Positions 59,101 to 64,000 of a DNA stretch of 64,000 nt are shown here, piece by piece. The notes beneath the pieces are model-generated. The model saw nothing but the letters and a program-made list of their open reading frames with translations, ran no database searches and had not been told where the DNA came from. A program made the translations under genes and the position numbers. Each line of letters opens with the position of its first letter. Positions within the stretch are counted from its first letter, which is position 1. The stretch is from assembly GCF_963855985.1 (NCBI RefSeq), contig NC_087111.1:2485001-2549000 (forward strand), given 5' to 3'. Source of the stretch: Ostrinia nubilalis. Its lineage: Eukaryota; Arthropoda; Insecta; Lepidoptera; Crambidae.

Positions 59101-62100
59101 TGGTGAGATGAATCTTTAGTATTTTCAGTATCTTTTGAAGTGCTAGCTCCCATGCTAACGTCAAGTTTCTCATCTCTAGAGATACTGGGGGGTTTTGATA
59201 TCCTGATTCTGAGACTTTTTCTGGAAGTTGTGCCACTTGAAAGCGATTTTGTGTACAGTTTTTCATTTTCTGGGATGTCCATGGATTTGTCTGTTTCTTT
59301 ACCAGGTTCAGTGACTTGTTGAGTGGCCTCTTGAGTATTTTCAGTAACTACAGTTACATCTTCTATAGAAGATCCTTCCATGCTAACATCAAGATCTTTT
59401 TCATCTCTAGAGGTACTTGGAGGATTTGACAAACTAATTCTGAGACTTTTTCTTGAGATCGTGTCACTTGACAACGGTTTTGTCGACGTCTTTTCGGCAG
59501 TTTTCGGGATTTCAATACATTCCGTGACATGGTGAGATGAATCTGGAGGATTTTCAGTATCTTTTGAAGTACTAGGTTTTTGGCTAGAGTCGAGTTCTTT
59601 CTCAACTCTTGAAGTACTTGGTGAATTAGACACCCTAGTCCTAAGACTTTTTCTAGGAATCGTGTCACTTGAAAACACTTTTGTGGATGGTTTGTCGTCA
59701 TTCTTTGGGATTTCAATGCATTCGTCTGAATTTTTTTCACTTTCAGTGACTTGATGAGTGGTCTCCGGAGTCTTTTCAGTGACTTTTACTTCTTTACTAG
59801 AGTCGGGATCATTGTCGCCTCTAGAGTTACTTGGAGCATTTGATAGCCTGATTCTAAGGCTTTTTCTGGATGTTGTAGCAATTGACAACGATTTTGTTGA
59901 AGTCTTTTCGTCGTTTTCTGGGATTTCAATGCCGTCATCTGGCTTTTTATTTAGTTCAGTGACATCTTGCAACGTATTTGAAGTGTTTTCAGTGACTTTT
60001 GAAGTACTAGCTTCTTTGCTAGAGTCATTTGAAGATTTGGTGGACAGCTTTTCGTCGTTTTTCAAGACGTCAATGTATTTGTCTATATCTTTACTACTTT
60101 CAGTGACATGTTGAGACATCTCTGGTATGTTTTGAGTCACTTTTGAAGTGGTAGCTTCTTTGCTAGATTCCAGTTCATTCTCTACTCTGGAATTACTTGG
60201 GGTATTAGGTAGCTTGGTTCTAAGACTTTTTCTAGTAGAGGTGCCACTTGTAGATGGTATTGCAGCAGCAAGCATTTCCTCATTTTCTAGTATTTTGATG
60301 CCAGATTTGTCCGTACCTTTATCATGTGTGTTCTCAGAAGTCGTTTCAGTGACTTTTAAAGTAGTATTATTATCTTCTTTAGAGTCAAGTTCTTTATCAG
60401 CTTTAGAGGTACTCGGAGAATTAGATGGCTTAGTTCTTAGGCTTTTTCTAGAAGAGATGGCAGTCGACAATGGTTTTGTGGCCACCTGTATCTCGTTTTC
60501 CTTTATGTCGTCAATCTTTGTAGCTGCAGCTGTCTTACCATGTTGAATGGCATCATGAGACGTTCCAGGAGTAACAGCAGCAACATTAGCACCTTCTTTG
60601 CTAGCATCGAGTTCTTTTTGACCTCTAGAAGAAGGGGAGTGAGATAACTTAGTTCTCCGACTTTTTCTCAAAGTGGTACCACTTGCAATTGATTTTGCGG
60701 CAAGCTTTTCGTCAATTGCGGGTATTTCAATACTTTTATTTGTATCTTTACTATGTTGAGTCGGCATTTGAGTGTTTTCAATTGTTTGGCTTTCAGTTTT
60801 AACGTCAATGTCATCTTCAGCTTTAAAAGTATCTAGATCAGATGTGTCGTTTAAAAATGCGTTAATAGATAAGTCTAACTCATTTTGCAGTACGTCCATT
60901 GCATCTTGAGGCGTCGTTACAGCATTTACCGAGGTACTAGCTTCATTGCTAACCTCTAATTCCTTCTTACTTTTGGAGGTACTAGGTGTGTTAGATGTCC
61001 TGGATTTCAGGATTTTTCTAGAAGATGTACCACTTGATCGTGAAGTCGAGGGTATACATTCCTCATTTTTTGCACTTTCAGTAAATTTTGCTGGAGTATT
61101 CTCAACAGTTTTAGCTGTATTAGAATATCTGCACACTTTTACGTCTTTAGACGATATCCTTAAACTCTTTCTAACATTAGTATCACTTGAAATTGCGCTT
61201 GTAGATGGCTTTTCTTCCTTTGGTAGCACTTCAGTACTTTTTTCTGTATCTTTACTATGAGTTTCTGTTTGGGTTTCATCAACATCCATCGCTTGACTCA
61301 CTTCCAATATGTCAGCTTTGGATGGGCCTGGCACATTGGATAATCTAGACCGATTGCTCTTTTTAGAAACTCCAACCGCAAAAGGATTTATAAGTTTTTC
61401 CTTGAATGGTGGCATTTCTACATCCATGCTGTAGCTTGTTGATGGTTGATTTTCCATAACGTTAACTGTTTTAATACTAATTTCTTGGCTCATATTTAGG
61501 TCTTTCTCTGCTTTAGATGAAGACGGTGAATATGATAGCCTCATTCTAAGACTTGTTTTAGTTGAATTTGTAGACGTGTTTTGTTCATTTCGGCTTCTAC
61601 TGCTTTTTTTAAAACTCGAATTGAGCGACAGTGATTTCCTGTTTGTTTTTTTCTTTCCACTTTTCACATTGGACTTACTATCATCACTGCTTTTATCTAG
61701 CACAGAATGGTCTTCGTACAACCACGTTTTGTACAAATAATCTACTATTTCATCGTGACTCAGATCAGGATGTTCGTCCATAATAGCGTCTTGTCTCAAT
61801 TCCATATATTTTAGAAAATCCGCAGACTTCTTTCCAGCATCATCACTCTCAGTGGCTTTATGTGTATCAATATTTGGACTTGCAGTTGTTTCTTTTTGTT
61901 TTTCTGTGTCTGTTGTTTCTTTAGATGTTTCTTCAGTAACTTCAATTGATTTGTCAGTGTCCAGTGTTCCAGTGTTTTGTTCTATACTGTCACTTTGTTC
62001 TTCAGTTGATGGTAAAATTTCAGCTGTCTTATCAAGTCCTAATAATAGCTCTTCGTTTTCTTCTACACTACAGATATTTTCTTGTATTTCTTTTTCATCA

Positions 62101-62990
62101 GTTGTATCAAGAAGGCCAATTTCTATCGCGTTTTTTGCACTATTTTGTGGAGCATCAATGTCTGCTTCTTTTTTTAAAGATTCAGGAACTATTGTATCGA
62201 TGTCTGCTTCCTTTTTTAAAACTTCAGGAACAACTGCATCGATATCTTGAACTTTTTGGTCTGCGTCAATAGCAACATCACTAGATGCGCTGTTTAGCGG
62301 TTCTTCTTTTGGTATTACGTCAAGTGAAATCCCACTTTCATCGCTCGTCTTAGGCAAATTATTATTTACTTTTGTACTGTAGTCATGCTCATTATCGTTC
62401 GGCTTCAGGATTTGAGGCTCGTACGACGACTTCCTAAAACTATAAGGCTTTTGTATAGGAACCCTGATTGGCGATATTTTCTTCTTCTTTTTAGCGCTGG
62501 GAACTTCTTTCTCTTTCGGAGGTGGGAGATTAGCTAGGTTTGCTTGAGTCTTCTCTGGTGTTTTGGACTTGGCTTTTTGGAGCCAACGGTCCATATGGGA
62601 TTGTCTTTGGATCTTTGTGATGCCGGTTTTAGCGGCCATATTGTCAAGACAGGCTGTGACGACTTCGGACACGTCAAGAGATTTCCTAGTCTTGGTTCGC
62701 TCTGCATCTTCTGTTTTTCCATCGTCCTCAGAAAACAATGTGTCAAACAGGCTCTCACTTAATGACACGTCACTGGCTGTCCTCGCCATTTTCTTCTCGC
62801 TTCTTTGTTGCTGTTTCAACGAACATTTGACGGTTCTGTAGTTTGCTAGCATTTCGTACAAGAGGTCTATTCTGAGTCGTTTCGGCTCGCGCAGCAAAGT
62901 TTCGGCTTCTTCTACAGATATGCTCCATTGGGGCATCTTCTTTTCGGAGACGAAGAAGGCTGCGTATAATCTTGGGTCCTTCTTTTTTGC
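40830..62990 (-). CDS. NSD: NSD-family histone H3K36 methyltransferase, 11 exons, 5' end off window
   Basis: This is the summary entry for the gene; exons are listed separately. Joining 62990-53620, 52920-52790, 51810-51729, 50520-50372, 49245-49150, 48490-48292, 47314-47166, 45735-45579, 44726-44627, 42693-42583 and 41165-40830 gives one open frame of 10,881 nt, 3,626 residues plus TAG. Every intron is GT-AG and every phase matches. Domains in order are HMG-like modules, RKSLR repeats, PHD1-3, PHD4, PWWP, AWS, SET and post-SET. That order is diagnostic of NSD proteins, which in the family methylate histone H3 lysine 36 on nucleosomes in the nucleus. The first in-window codons continue an open frame from an upstream exon, so the start codon and probably an N-terminal PWWP lie beyond 64,000. 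The PHD5/C5HCH module at the C-terminus of vertebrate NSDs is absent. The family call is firm; orthology to one named gene is inferred. Confidence 0.95.
41378..41557. mobile_element. Short GC-rich MITE in NSD last intron
   Basis: Ends ACGATTATCACACTGCACCG and CAGTGTGATAATCGCC are inverted repeats extending through CCGCGCTCCGCCGCGG. Length is about 180 bp. Confidence 0.75.
41763..42238 (-). mobile_element. Penelope-like retroelement fragment with inverted terminal repeats
   Basis: The minus strand encodes [22 protein letters not shown] and W-N-P-V, a conserved C-terminal block of Penelope-like elements next to their GIY-YIG nuclease. Inverted repeats starting TAAGACACGGGTCTTAACGC flank it on both sides for about 70 bp, as the pLTR arrangement of this class allows. 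It lies in the last NSD intron and has no reverse transcriptase left. Confidence 0.7.
42273..42580. repeat. 26-bp minisatellite abutting an NSD splice donor
   Basis: Twelve units of a 26-bp repeat containing GACTAGGCTATTGAATGC begin at 42273 and recur every 26 bp to 42559. Most are identical; unit 1 has GAACG and unit 3 has GAATGGG. The last unit is cut at GAATGCT, 3 nt from the post-SET exon donor. Confidence 0.95.
42583..42693 (-). CDS. NSD: NSD exon: SET C-terminal catalytic Tyr and post-SET
   Basis: This 111-nt exon has acceptor ATTCCAG before 42693 and donor CAG|GTCAGC at 42583/42582. It reads [12 protein letters not shown] (catalytic tyrosine in FNYN) and post-[16 protein letters not shown]. 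It is in phase 0 at both ends. From intron position +4 the sequence runs straight into a 26-bp minisatellite, leaving a non-consensus donor (GTCAGC). Confidence 0.95.
42780..43005 (+). mobile_element. SINE/LINE 3' end with TTA tail
   Basis: The segment ends in AATAAAGTTATTTATTATTA with a (TTA)n run, typical of a retroposed 3' end. The body has no recognisable coding sequence. Confidence 0.45.
43575..43660 (-). mobile_element. tRNA-like SINE head fragment
   Basis: The minus strand shows TAGTCCAGCGGCGTTGAG (A-box-like) and, further on, GAGTTCGAAACTC (B-box-like). It sits in an NSD intron near another SINE. Confidence 0.4.
43915..44075 (-). mobile_element. SINE related to the copy at 28,985
   Basis: The minus strand has a B-box-like AGTTCGAAGTCGAACCCC, then ACTATTATTGTGGT and ACTCGTAACAC. 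The plus-strand SINE at 28985-29150 has the same sequence of blocks. It is diverged. Confidence 0.55.
44627..44726 (-). CDS. NSD: NSD exon: SET cofactor pocket and pseudoknot
   Basis: This 100-nt exon has acceptor TTTCCCAG before 44726 and donor AGCG|GTGAGC at 44627/44626. It encodes [11 protein letters not shown] then K-W-T-V and [11 protein letters not shown]. The family motif here is usually N-H-S-C; the serine is replaced by cysteine. The cofactor-binding Asn-His pair and the post-SET zinc cysteine are retained, so an active enzyme is still likely. Confidence 0.95.
44864..45033. mobile_element. MITE family B, diverged copy
   Basis: Ends AAAGTCCGGT and ACCGGACTTT are inverted. The interior shares GCTCGCACACTCACTGCGGG and GCGATAAGGATGGGTAGCTT with 8307-8536. 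Confidence 0.8.
45225..45435 (-). mobile_element. LINE/SINE 3'-end fragment (CGCGGGC...CTAGT type)
   Basis: It ends with CCACGCGGGCGAAGCCGCGG then GCTAGTT, the recurrent terminal signature also seen at 23722, 38104 and 47440. It lies in an NSD intron. Confidence 0.6.
45579..45735 (-). CDS. NSD: NSD exon: SET domain, first half
   Basis: This 157-nt exon has acceptor CTTCCCAG before 45735 and donor CTAG|GTGAGC at 45579/45578. It reads [15 protein letters not shown] and [19 protein letters not shown], classic SET beta strands and the SET-I insert. It joins to R-F-M-N-H in the next exon. Confidence 0.96.
45833..46045. mobile_element. MITE family B, near-complete copy
   Basis: Long inverted arms start TAAAGCCCGGTCCGTGAGCA and end TGCTCACGGACCAGACTATA. 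The whole element folds into one hairpin around a GGGCGCCCGC centre. Confidence 0.85.
46178..46281 (+). mobile_element. RTE-like LINE 3' end with ATG tail
   Basis: It reads AGGCGCTAGATGCAGACCGC to CAGCAGTGGACGTCCTGTGG, then (ATG)n. It matches the ends of the other RTE-like copies here. Confidence 0.65.
46370..46795 (-). mobile_element. RTE-like LINE 3' fragment split by a hAT MITE
   Basis: The minus strand encodes decayed R-R-S-V-G-R-P-P-T-R-W and K-W-Q-W-A-G-H motifs of the RTE C-terminal region. A hAT MITE (46411-46557) interrupts it, flanked by CACCAGAT duplications. Confidence 0.65.
46411..46557. mobile_element. hAT MITE with 8-bp target duplication
   Basis: Ends CAGGGATGTAATGGATATCC and ATATCCATAACATCCTTG are inverted repeats. 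CACCAGAT flanks it at 46403-46410 and 46558-46565. An 8-bp duplication and CAGGG terminus are hAT hallmarks. The interior is rich in GATATCCG and GTAACCG subterminal repeats. Confidence 0.9.
46800..47140 (-). mobile_element. RTE-like LINE fragment with 5' inversion
   Basis: Up to about 46965 the fragment is in minus orientation, with the ATC tail and CAGCCATAGGACGTCCACTG at its 3' end. From about 46968 it switches to plus orientation ([22 protein letters not shown]). This head-to-head structure is the classic result of twin priming. Confidence 0.65.
47166..47314 (-). CDS. NSD: NSD exon: end of AWS and start of SET
   Basis: This 149-nt exon has acceptor TCATAG before 47314 and donor GCTG|GTAAGA at 47166/47165. 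It reads [11 protein letters not shown]...R-C-S-N-R-A-F, the last AWS cysteines, then H-R-G-W-G-L-K-T, the SET motif that helps bind S-adenosylmethionine. The intron immediately 3' carries an RTE fragment ending about 25 bp away (46800-47140). Confidence 0.95.
47440..47640 (+). mobile_element. LINE/SINE 3'-end fragment (CTAGCTTTCCGCCCGCG type)
   Basis: It starts GACTAGCTTTCCGCCCGCGC and ends at TATAATATTAGTATAGATA, the two termini of this abundant family, in an NSD intron. Confidence 0.6.
47892..48020 (-). pseudogene. Partial duplicate of the NSD AWS exon
   Basis: This copies the 3' 129 nt of the AWS exon. It still reads K-A-N-K-P-C-G and Q-C-K-C-D-P...D-P-C-G...H-C-L-N without a stop. About ten codons differ synonymously from the real exon while only three amino acids change (Ser-Ser to Lys-Leu, Glu to Lys). 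The splice donor is gone: CAG|GTAGGT has become CAGTTAC. The 5' part is replaced by a MITE at 48021. It cannot be spliced as it stands. It is either a dead duplicate or a former alternative exon. Confidence 0.85.
48021..48220. mobile_element. MITE family C copy joined to the duplicated AWS exon
   Basis: Left end ATAGATCGTTTCATCCACGA and right end TCTTCGCAACGAAACGACC are imperfect inverted repeats. The interior matches the copy at 51078-51274. It borders the duplicated exon with no gap, so it either inserted into it or marks the breakpoint. Confidence 0.8.
48292..48490 (-). CDS. NSD: NSD exon encoding the AWS zinc-binding region
   Basis: This 199-nt exon has acceptor CTCTTGCAG before 48490 and donor AACAG|GTAGGT at 48292/48291. 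It contains [11 protein letters not shown] and the cysteines Q-C-E-C-D-P...D-P-C-G...H-C-L-N-R, the AWS (associated with SET) zinc cluster that packs against SET. A partial second copy of its 3' 129 nt lies at 47892-48020 in the downstream intron and lacks a usable donor. Confidence 0.95.
49150..49245 (-). CDS. NSD: NSD linker exon between PWWP and AWS
   Basis: This 96-nt exon has acceptor TTTTTGCAG before 49245 and donor AAAA|GTAAGT at 49150/49149. It encodes [10 protein letters not shown] then a helix-like stretch [15 protein letters not shown]. In NSD proteins the PWWP is followed by such an alpha-helical extension. Phase joins correctly on both sides. It is short, and support comes mainly from splice sites and phase. 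Confidence 0.85.
49298..50044. mobile_element. MITE-like element with CAGTGGGTCTAG ends
   Basis: Left CAGTGGGTCTAGTCAAAATG and right GTGCGTTTTGACTAGACCCA are inverted. The interior has several GATTCGATTC and GCGATTTGTTT motifs and contains a nested element at 49624-49749. Confidence 0.8.
49624..49749. mobile_element. Nested short MITE
   Basis: TAGGGTGGGTTGGTTGCACC and GGTGGTGCAACTCACCCTA are inverted. It lies within 49298-50044 and so is younger than it. Confidence 0.75.
50283..50333 (+). mobile_element. LINE 3' tail with (TTTGAA)n
   Basis: AATAAACGTTTTGAATTTGA followed by more TTTGAA units is a retroposed tail, about 40 bp from the PWWP exon donor. Confidence 0.5.
50372..50520 (-). CDS. 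NSD: NSD exon: PWWP domain core
   Basis: This 149-nt exon has acceptor CTACACAG before 50520 and donor AGAAG|GTAATA at 50372/50371. It begins R-W-W-P-G-I-V and contains F-V-V-R-F-F-G and [11 protein letters not shown], the beta-barrel and aromatic-cage segments of a PWWP domain that reads methylated H3K36 and binds DNA. A LINE tail sits at 50283-50333, just inside the following intron. Confidence 0.95.
50571..51052. mobile_element. MITE with TAAAGTCTGTTCGCCGAG ends
   Basis: Left TAAAGTCTGTTCGCCGAGAG and right CTCTCGGCGAACAGACTTTA are a perfect inverted pair. The 480-bp body has no coding potential. Confidence 0.85.
51078..51274. mobile_element. MITE family C, full copy
   Basis: Terminal inverted repeats ATAGATCGTTTCATCCATGA and GTCTTCGTGGATGAAACGAT surround a roughly 200-bp body with the same interior as 48021-48220. 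It lies in the intron between the PWWP exons. Superfamily is not certain. Confidence 0.85.
51729..51810 (-). CDS. NSD: NSD exon: end of PHD4 and start of PWWP
   Basis: This 82-nt exon has acceptor TTTGCAG before 51810 and donor ACAG|GTAAGC at 51729/51728. It supplies the last zinc-ligand pair of PHD4 (YMCEDC) and opens the PWWP with [10 protein letters not shown]. The phase joins exactly to R-W-W-P in the next exon, so the PWWP tetrad is split by the intron, as expected for this gene. Confidence 0.94.
52595..52772 (-). mobile_element. LINE/SINE 3'-end fragment (CTAGCGGCCGC type)
   Basis: This is the reverse complement of the repeats at 8096 and 28414: CAACGCACAGCCCAAACCAC, AAACTCCACCCCTAAGGG and GGATCCACGCGTACGCGCTAG. 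Confidence 0.65.
52790..52920 (-). CDS. NSD: NSD exon encoding most of PHD4
   Basis: This 131-nt exon has acceptor CCCCCAG before 52920 and donor GAAG|GTATGT at 52790/52789. It completes the split Arg codon of the previous exon and reads [10 protein letters not shown], then [13 protein letters not shown] and F-H-A-E-C. This is the PHD4 signature that precedes the second PWWP in NSD proteins. PHD fingers of this group bind histone tails. A repeat fragment (52595-52772) ends about 20 bp beyond the donor, so the intron side of this splice site is largely transposon. Confidence 0.95.
53085..53134. repeat. Perfect 50-bp hairpin palindrome in NSD intron
   Basis: Two 23-nt arms, GCCTTCAAATAGTAGGCGTG plus AGG and its exact complement, flank a 4-nt loop (CCTT). 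Confidence 0.95.
53620..62990 (-). CDS. NSD: NSD giant exon: HMG-like modules, RKSLR repeats, PHD1-3
   Basis: This 9,371-nt exon encodes residues 1 to about 3,124 of the in-window protein. Its acceptor is TTTATTTCAG ending at 62991 and its donor is AG|GTAAGA at 53620/53619. Three HMG-box-like modules start near residues 392, 2350 and 2651. Between the first two lies a low-complexity, Ser/Thr/Glu/Lys-rich stretch with about 19 copies of an RKSLR-x-RLS-x-x-PS motif. The C-terminal end carries PHD1 (CEIC...CKSCC...HISC, residue 2840 on), a basic/acidic insert, then CHNC...CFVC and the Cys/His-rich PHD2-PHD3 block ending in CPRHYEH. An ATG at 62936 is internal: 18 codons upstream are open and run to a good acceptor. 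A single exon of 9.4 kb is very large. Most of it is predicted disordered, and only the ends look like folded domains. Confidence 0.95.
54930..55049 (-). other. HMG-box-like module 3 in NSD
   Basis: The third copy has [16 protein letters not shown] and [13 protein letters not shown], then the D-D-I-E-Q tail. It is closest to PHD1 and occupies the position of the single HMG box in vertebrate NSD2. Confidence 0.7.
55830..55952 (-). other. HMG-box-like module 2 in NSD
   Basis: The second copy has [16 protein letters not shown] and [13 protein letters not shown]. It is followed by a conserved D-D-I-E-Q-x-x-L-V-K-G-L-N tail shared with module 3, so modules 2 and 3 are a longer duplicated block. 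Confidence 0.7.
57880..61560 (-). repeat. RKSLR-x-RLS-x-x-PSTSR protein repeat array in NSD
   Basis: About 19 degenerate copies of a unit centred on (S/T)RKSLR-x-RLS-x-x-PS-x-SR, followed by an acidic (E/D)K-x-LD-x-S and a variable spacer of T-E-N-T, H-V-T-E and I-P-x-x-(D/E)-K type. Spacing is mostly about 65-85 residues. Each unit alternates a short basic core with an acidic Ser/Thr-rich linker and usually has a Ser-Pro or Pro-Ser step. The array lies in a disordered part of the protein. It is coding, so unit changes must stay in multiples of three, and they do. Confidence 0.85.
58262..59548 (-). repeat. Three 429-bp in-frame tandem copies within NSD
   Basis: Landmarks recur at exact 429-bp steps: TTACCAGG at 58441, 58870 and 59299. 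Each 143-codon unit contains two RKSLR cores. The three copies differ at only a small fraction of positions, so this is the youngest expansion in the array. Because 429 is divisible by three, the frame is kept. Collapse or expansion by assembly error is possible. Confidence 0.9.
61706..61823 (-). other. HMG-box-like module 1 in NSD
   Basis: The pattern is [16 protein letters not shown], then [11 protein letters not shown]. The spacing of Phe, Arg, Asp, His-Pro, Glu-Ile and Trp matches helices 1-2 of the HMG box that vertebrate NSD2 carries before its PHD block. The third helix is not evident. This copy lies far upstream of the other two. Confidence 0.7.
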
Positions 62991-63037
62991 CTGAAATAAA
63001 GAAATAAGGATGTCTTAATAAATTACCTGCTTTTTAT

Positions 63038-63180
63038 AACCAGGTCGAGTTAACTGCTCACCTCGCTGGAATGCGACTCTCCCTCGCACTTACCTGCACA
63101 TCTCCCCACGTTCGACCTGTTCGTACCAGCGTCGATGTGACGTCACAGCCACAACGTGCGCAGTTAACTTGACCGGGTTC
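63038..63180. mobile_element. MITE upstream of NSD giant exon
   Basis: AACCAGGTCGAGTTAACTGC on the left and GCAGTTAACTTGACCGGGTT on the right are imperfect inverted repeats. The element is 143 bp and lies 48 bp upstream of the acceptor, within the intron. Confidence 0.75.
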
Positions 63181-64000
63181 TACATGGGATTTTACACTTG
63201 TAGGTGTCAGGATTTTATGAATTTATAGAAGGCTCAATAGAACCAAAGTTTAATTAAGGATTGTATTATATCCCTTCTGACAATTTATTTATACTTTTTT
63301 TGAACATAAAACTGATGTAGAGTGGCGGATTTAATGCCGGGTGGCATTCTCTGGCAATCACACTAAGGAAAGCTTATATTAAAACCGTTTGTTTTTAAAG
63401 CACATAAAGTAACTTTACTAAAGGCGCACGTGTGACTTTTGTGTCGCCATGGCAGTATTATCCATGATAGTATAAGTATGTCTGTTTCTTTCACACCTTA
63501 TAGAGAAAAATAGATGTGTACTGACAAGTCATCAATGCGCGCACGCCGTAAATGCGTAACAAAATCGCCTTGATCACATGACATTAGCAGAATCACTGCG
63601 GCAATAAATCCGAAGGATAGTCCAAAAAAAATAGGGAATTAAATCAGACATTGTAAATTCAAGTCAAATTATTGGACTACAACACGACAGAATTCTGAAA
63701 AGAATCTCTCAGACATAAAAACATACACATTCAAAAATTATGTAAATTATGTGCATACACATTCTATTTCTATTTATCCACAGCAGATACATATTAATGT
63801 GGAATATCAATTGCTGTTTTGCAACATTTGATCGATTTATATCACTTTGGAGACGGAAAAAAACATAAGATTGAGAATAAATTCATATTTTTGCATGAAT
63901 ATATTGCAATACATATTTGTAATAGTAACGGTAAATTTTTAACTATTTAGACGTAATAAAAAAAATGTAGTGAAATACAACAGAGAAAAAATAAAACATT
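63181..64000. other. NSD intron, unassigned AT-rich sequence
   Basis: No exon is seen here. A short block at 63579-63640 (GCAGAATCACTG, CAATAAATCCG, GGATAGT then an A-run) matches 46125-46175 and is probably a retroposed 3' end. Confidence 0.5.

Noticed and set aside
53830..62841. Many open frames of 60-150 residues on both strands across the giant exon
   Set aside because: They are shadows of a long biased coding exon; none has domains or splice sites of its own.
62934..62936. ATG at 62936 as the NSD start codon
   Set aside because: The frame is open for 18 codons upstream to a strong acceptor, and NSD proteins have an upstream PWWP; the start lies outside the window.
63038..63180. Exon of NSD between a GTGCAGGTAAGTGC donor-like site and the giant exon
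   Set aside because: The donor-like site lies within a MITE with clear inverted ends, and no frame joins to the giant exon.

Overview
The window looks like nuclear DNA from a moth or butterfly (Lepidoptera). It is AT-rich and crowded with repeats of a kind common in lepidopteran genomes. These include RTE-like LINE 3' ends with ATG/ATC tails, CTAGC...CGCGGG-type LINE/SINE ends, CGCCCGTATTC-ended MITEs, hAT MITEs with 8-bp target duplications, Tc1/mariner elements, a Penelope-like fragment and a copia element. The only clear host gene is a split minus-strand gene with animal-type GT/AG introns. No prokaryotic, plasmid or viral genome organisation is visible.

Layout. Positions 1-40,400 are essentially a transposon landscape: MITEs and two large foldback structures (2.1-5.1 kb and 11.57-13.27 kb), a TTGC microsatellite inside AT-rich and GC-rich flanks (13.5-14.9 kb), a 5'-truncated LINE split by an intact-ended Tc1-like foldback (14.9-17.5 kb), a long-TIR element with a Mutator-like direct repeat (19.1-20.3 kb), RTE fragments, a hAT MITE (24.6-25.3 kb), and a complete 5.08-kb copia retrotransposon with identical LTRs but a broken polyprotein (29,772-34,851). 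A lone THAP-domain first exon lies at 35,189, and an R1-like LINE tail at 36.5-37.0 kb.

Positions 40,830-62,990 hold eleven exons of one minus-strand gene that I reconstruct with consistent phases. It is an NSD-family histone H3K36 methyltransferase (relative of NSD1/2/3 and Drosophila NSD/Mes-4). Reading order is: a giant 9,371-nt exon (three HMG-box-like modules, a long array of RKSLR-type repeats, then PHD1-3), PHD4, PWWP, AWS, SET, post-SET and a short basic C-terminal tail. The 5' end of the gene lies beyond position 64,000. In-window coding length is 10,881 nt (3,626 residues plus stop). That is far longer than vertebrate NSD2 (about 1,365 residues), almost all because of repeat expansion in the giant exon.

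The most unusual things are: triplication of the HMG-like module; about 19 degenerate RKSLR repeats including three 429-bp tandem copies; a PHD1 finger split by about 115 residues; a partial duplicate of the AWS exon that diverged mostly at synonymous sites and now lacks a splice donor and is cut by a MITE; a 26-bp minisatellite that starts inside the splice donor of the post-SET exon; and several nested foldback elements whose target duplications let their order of insertion be read.
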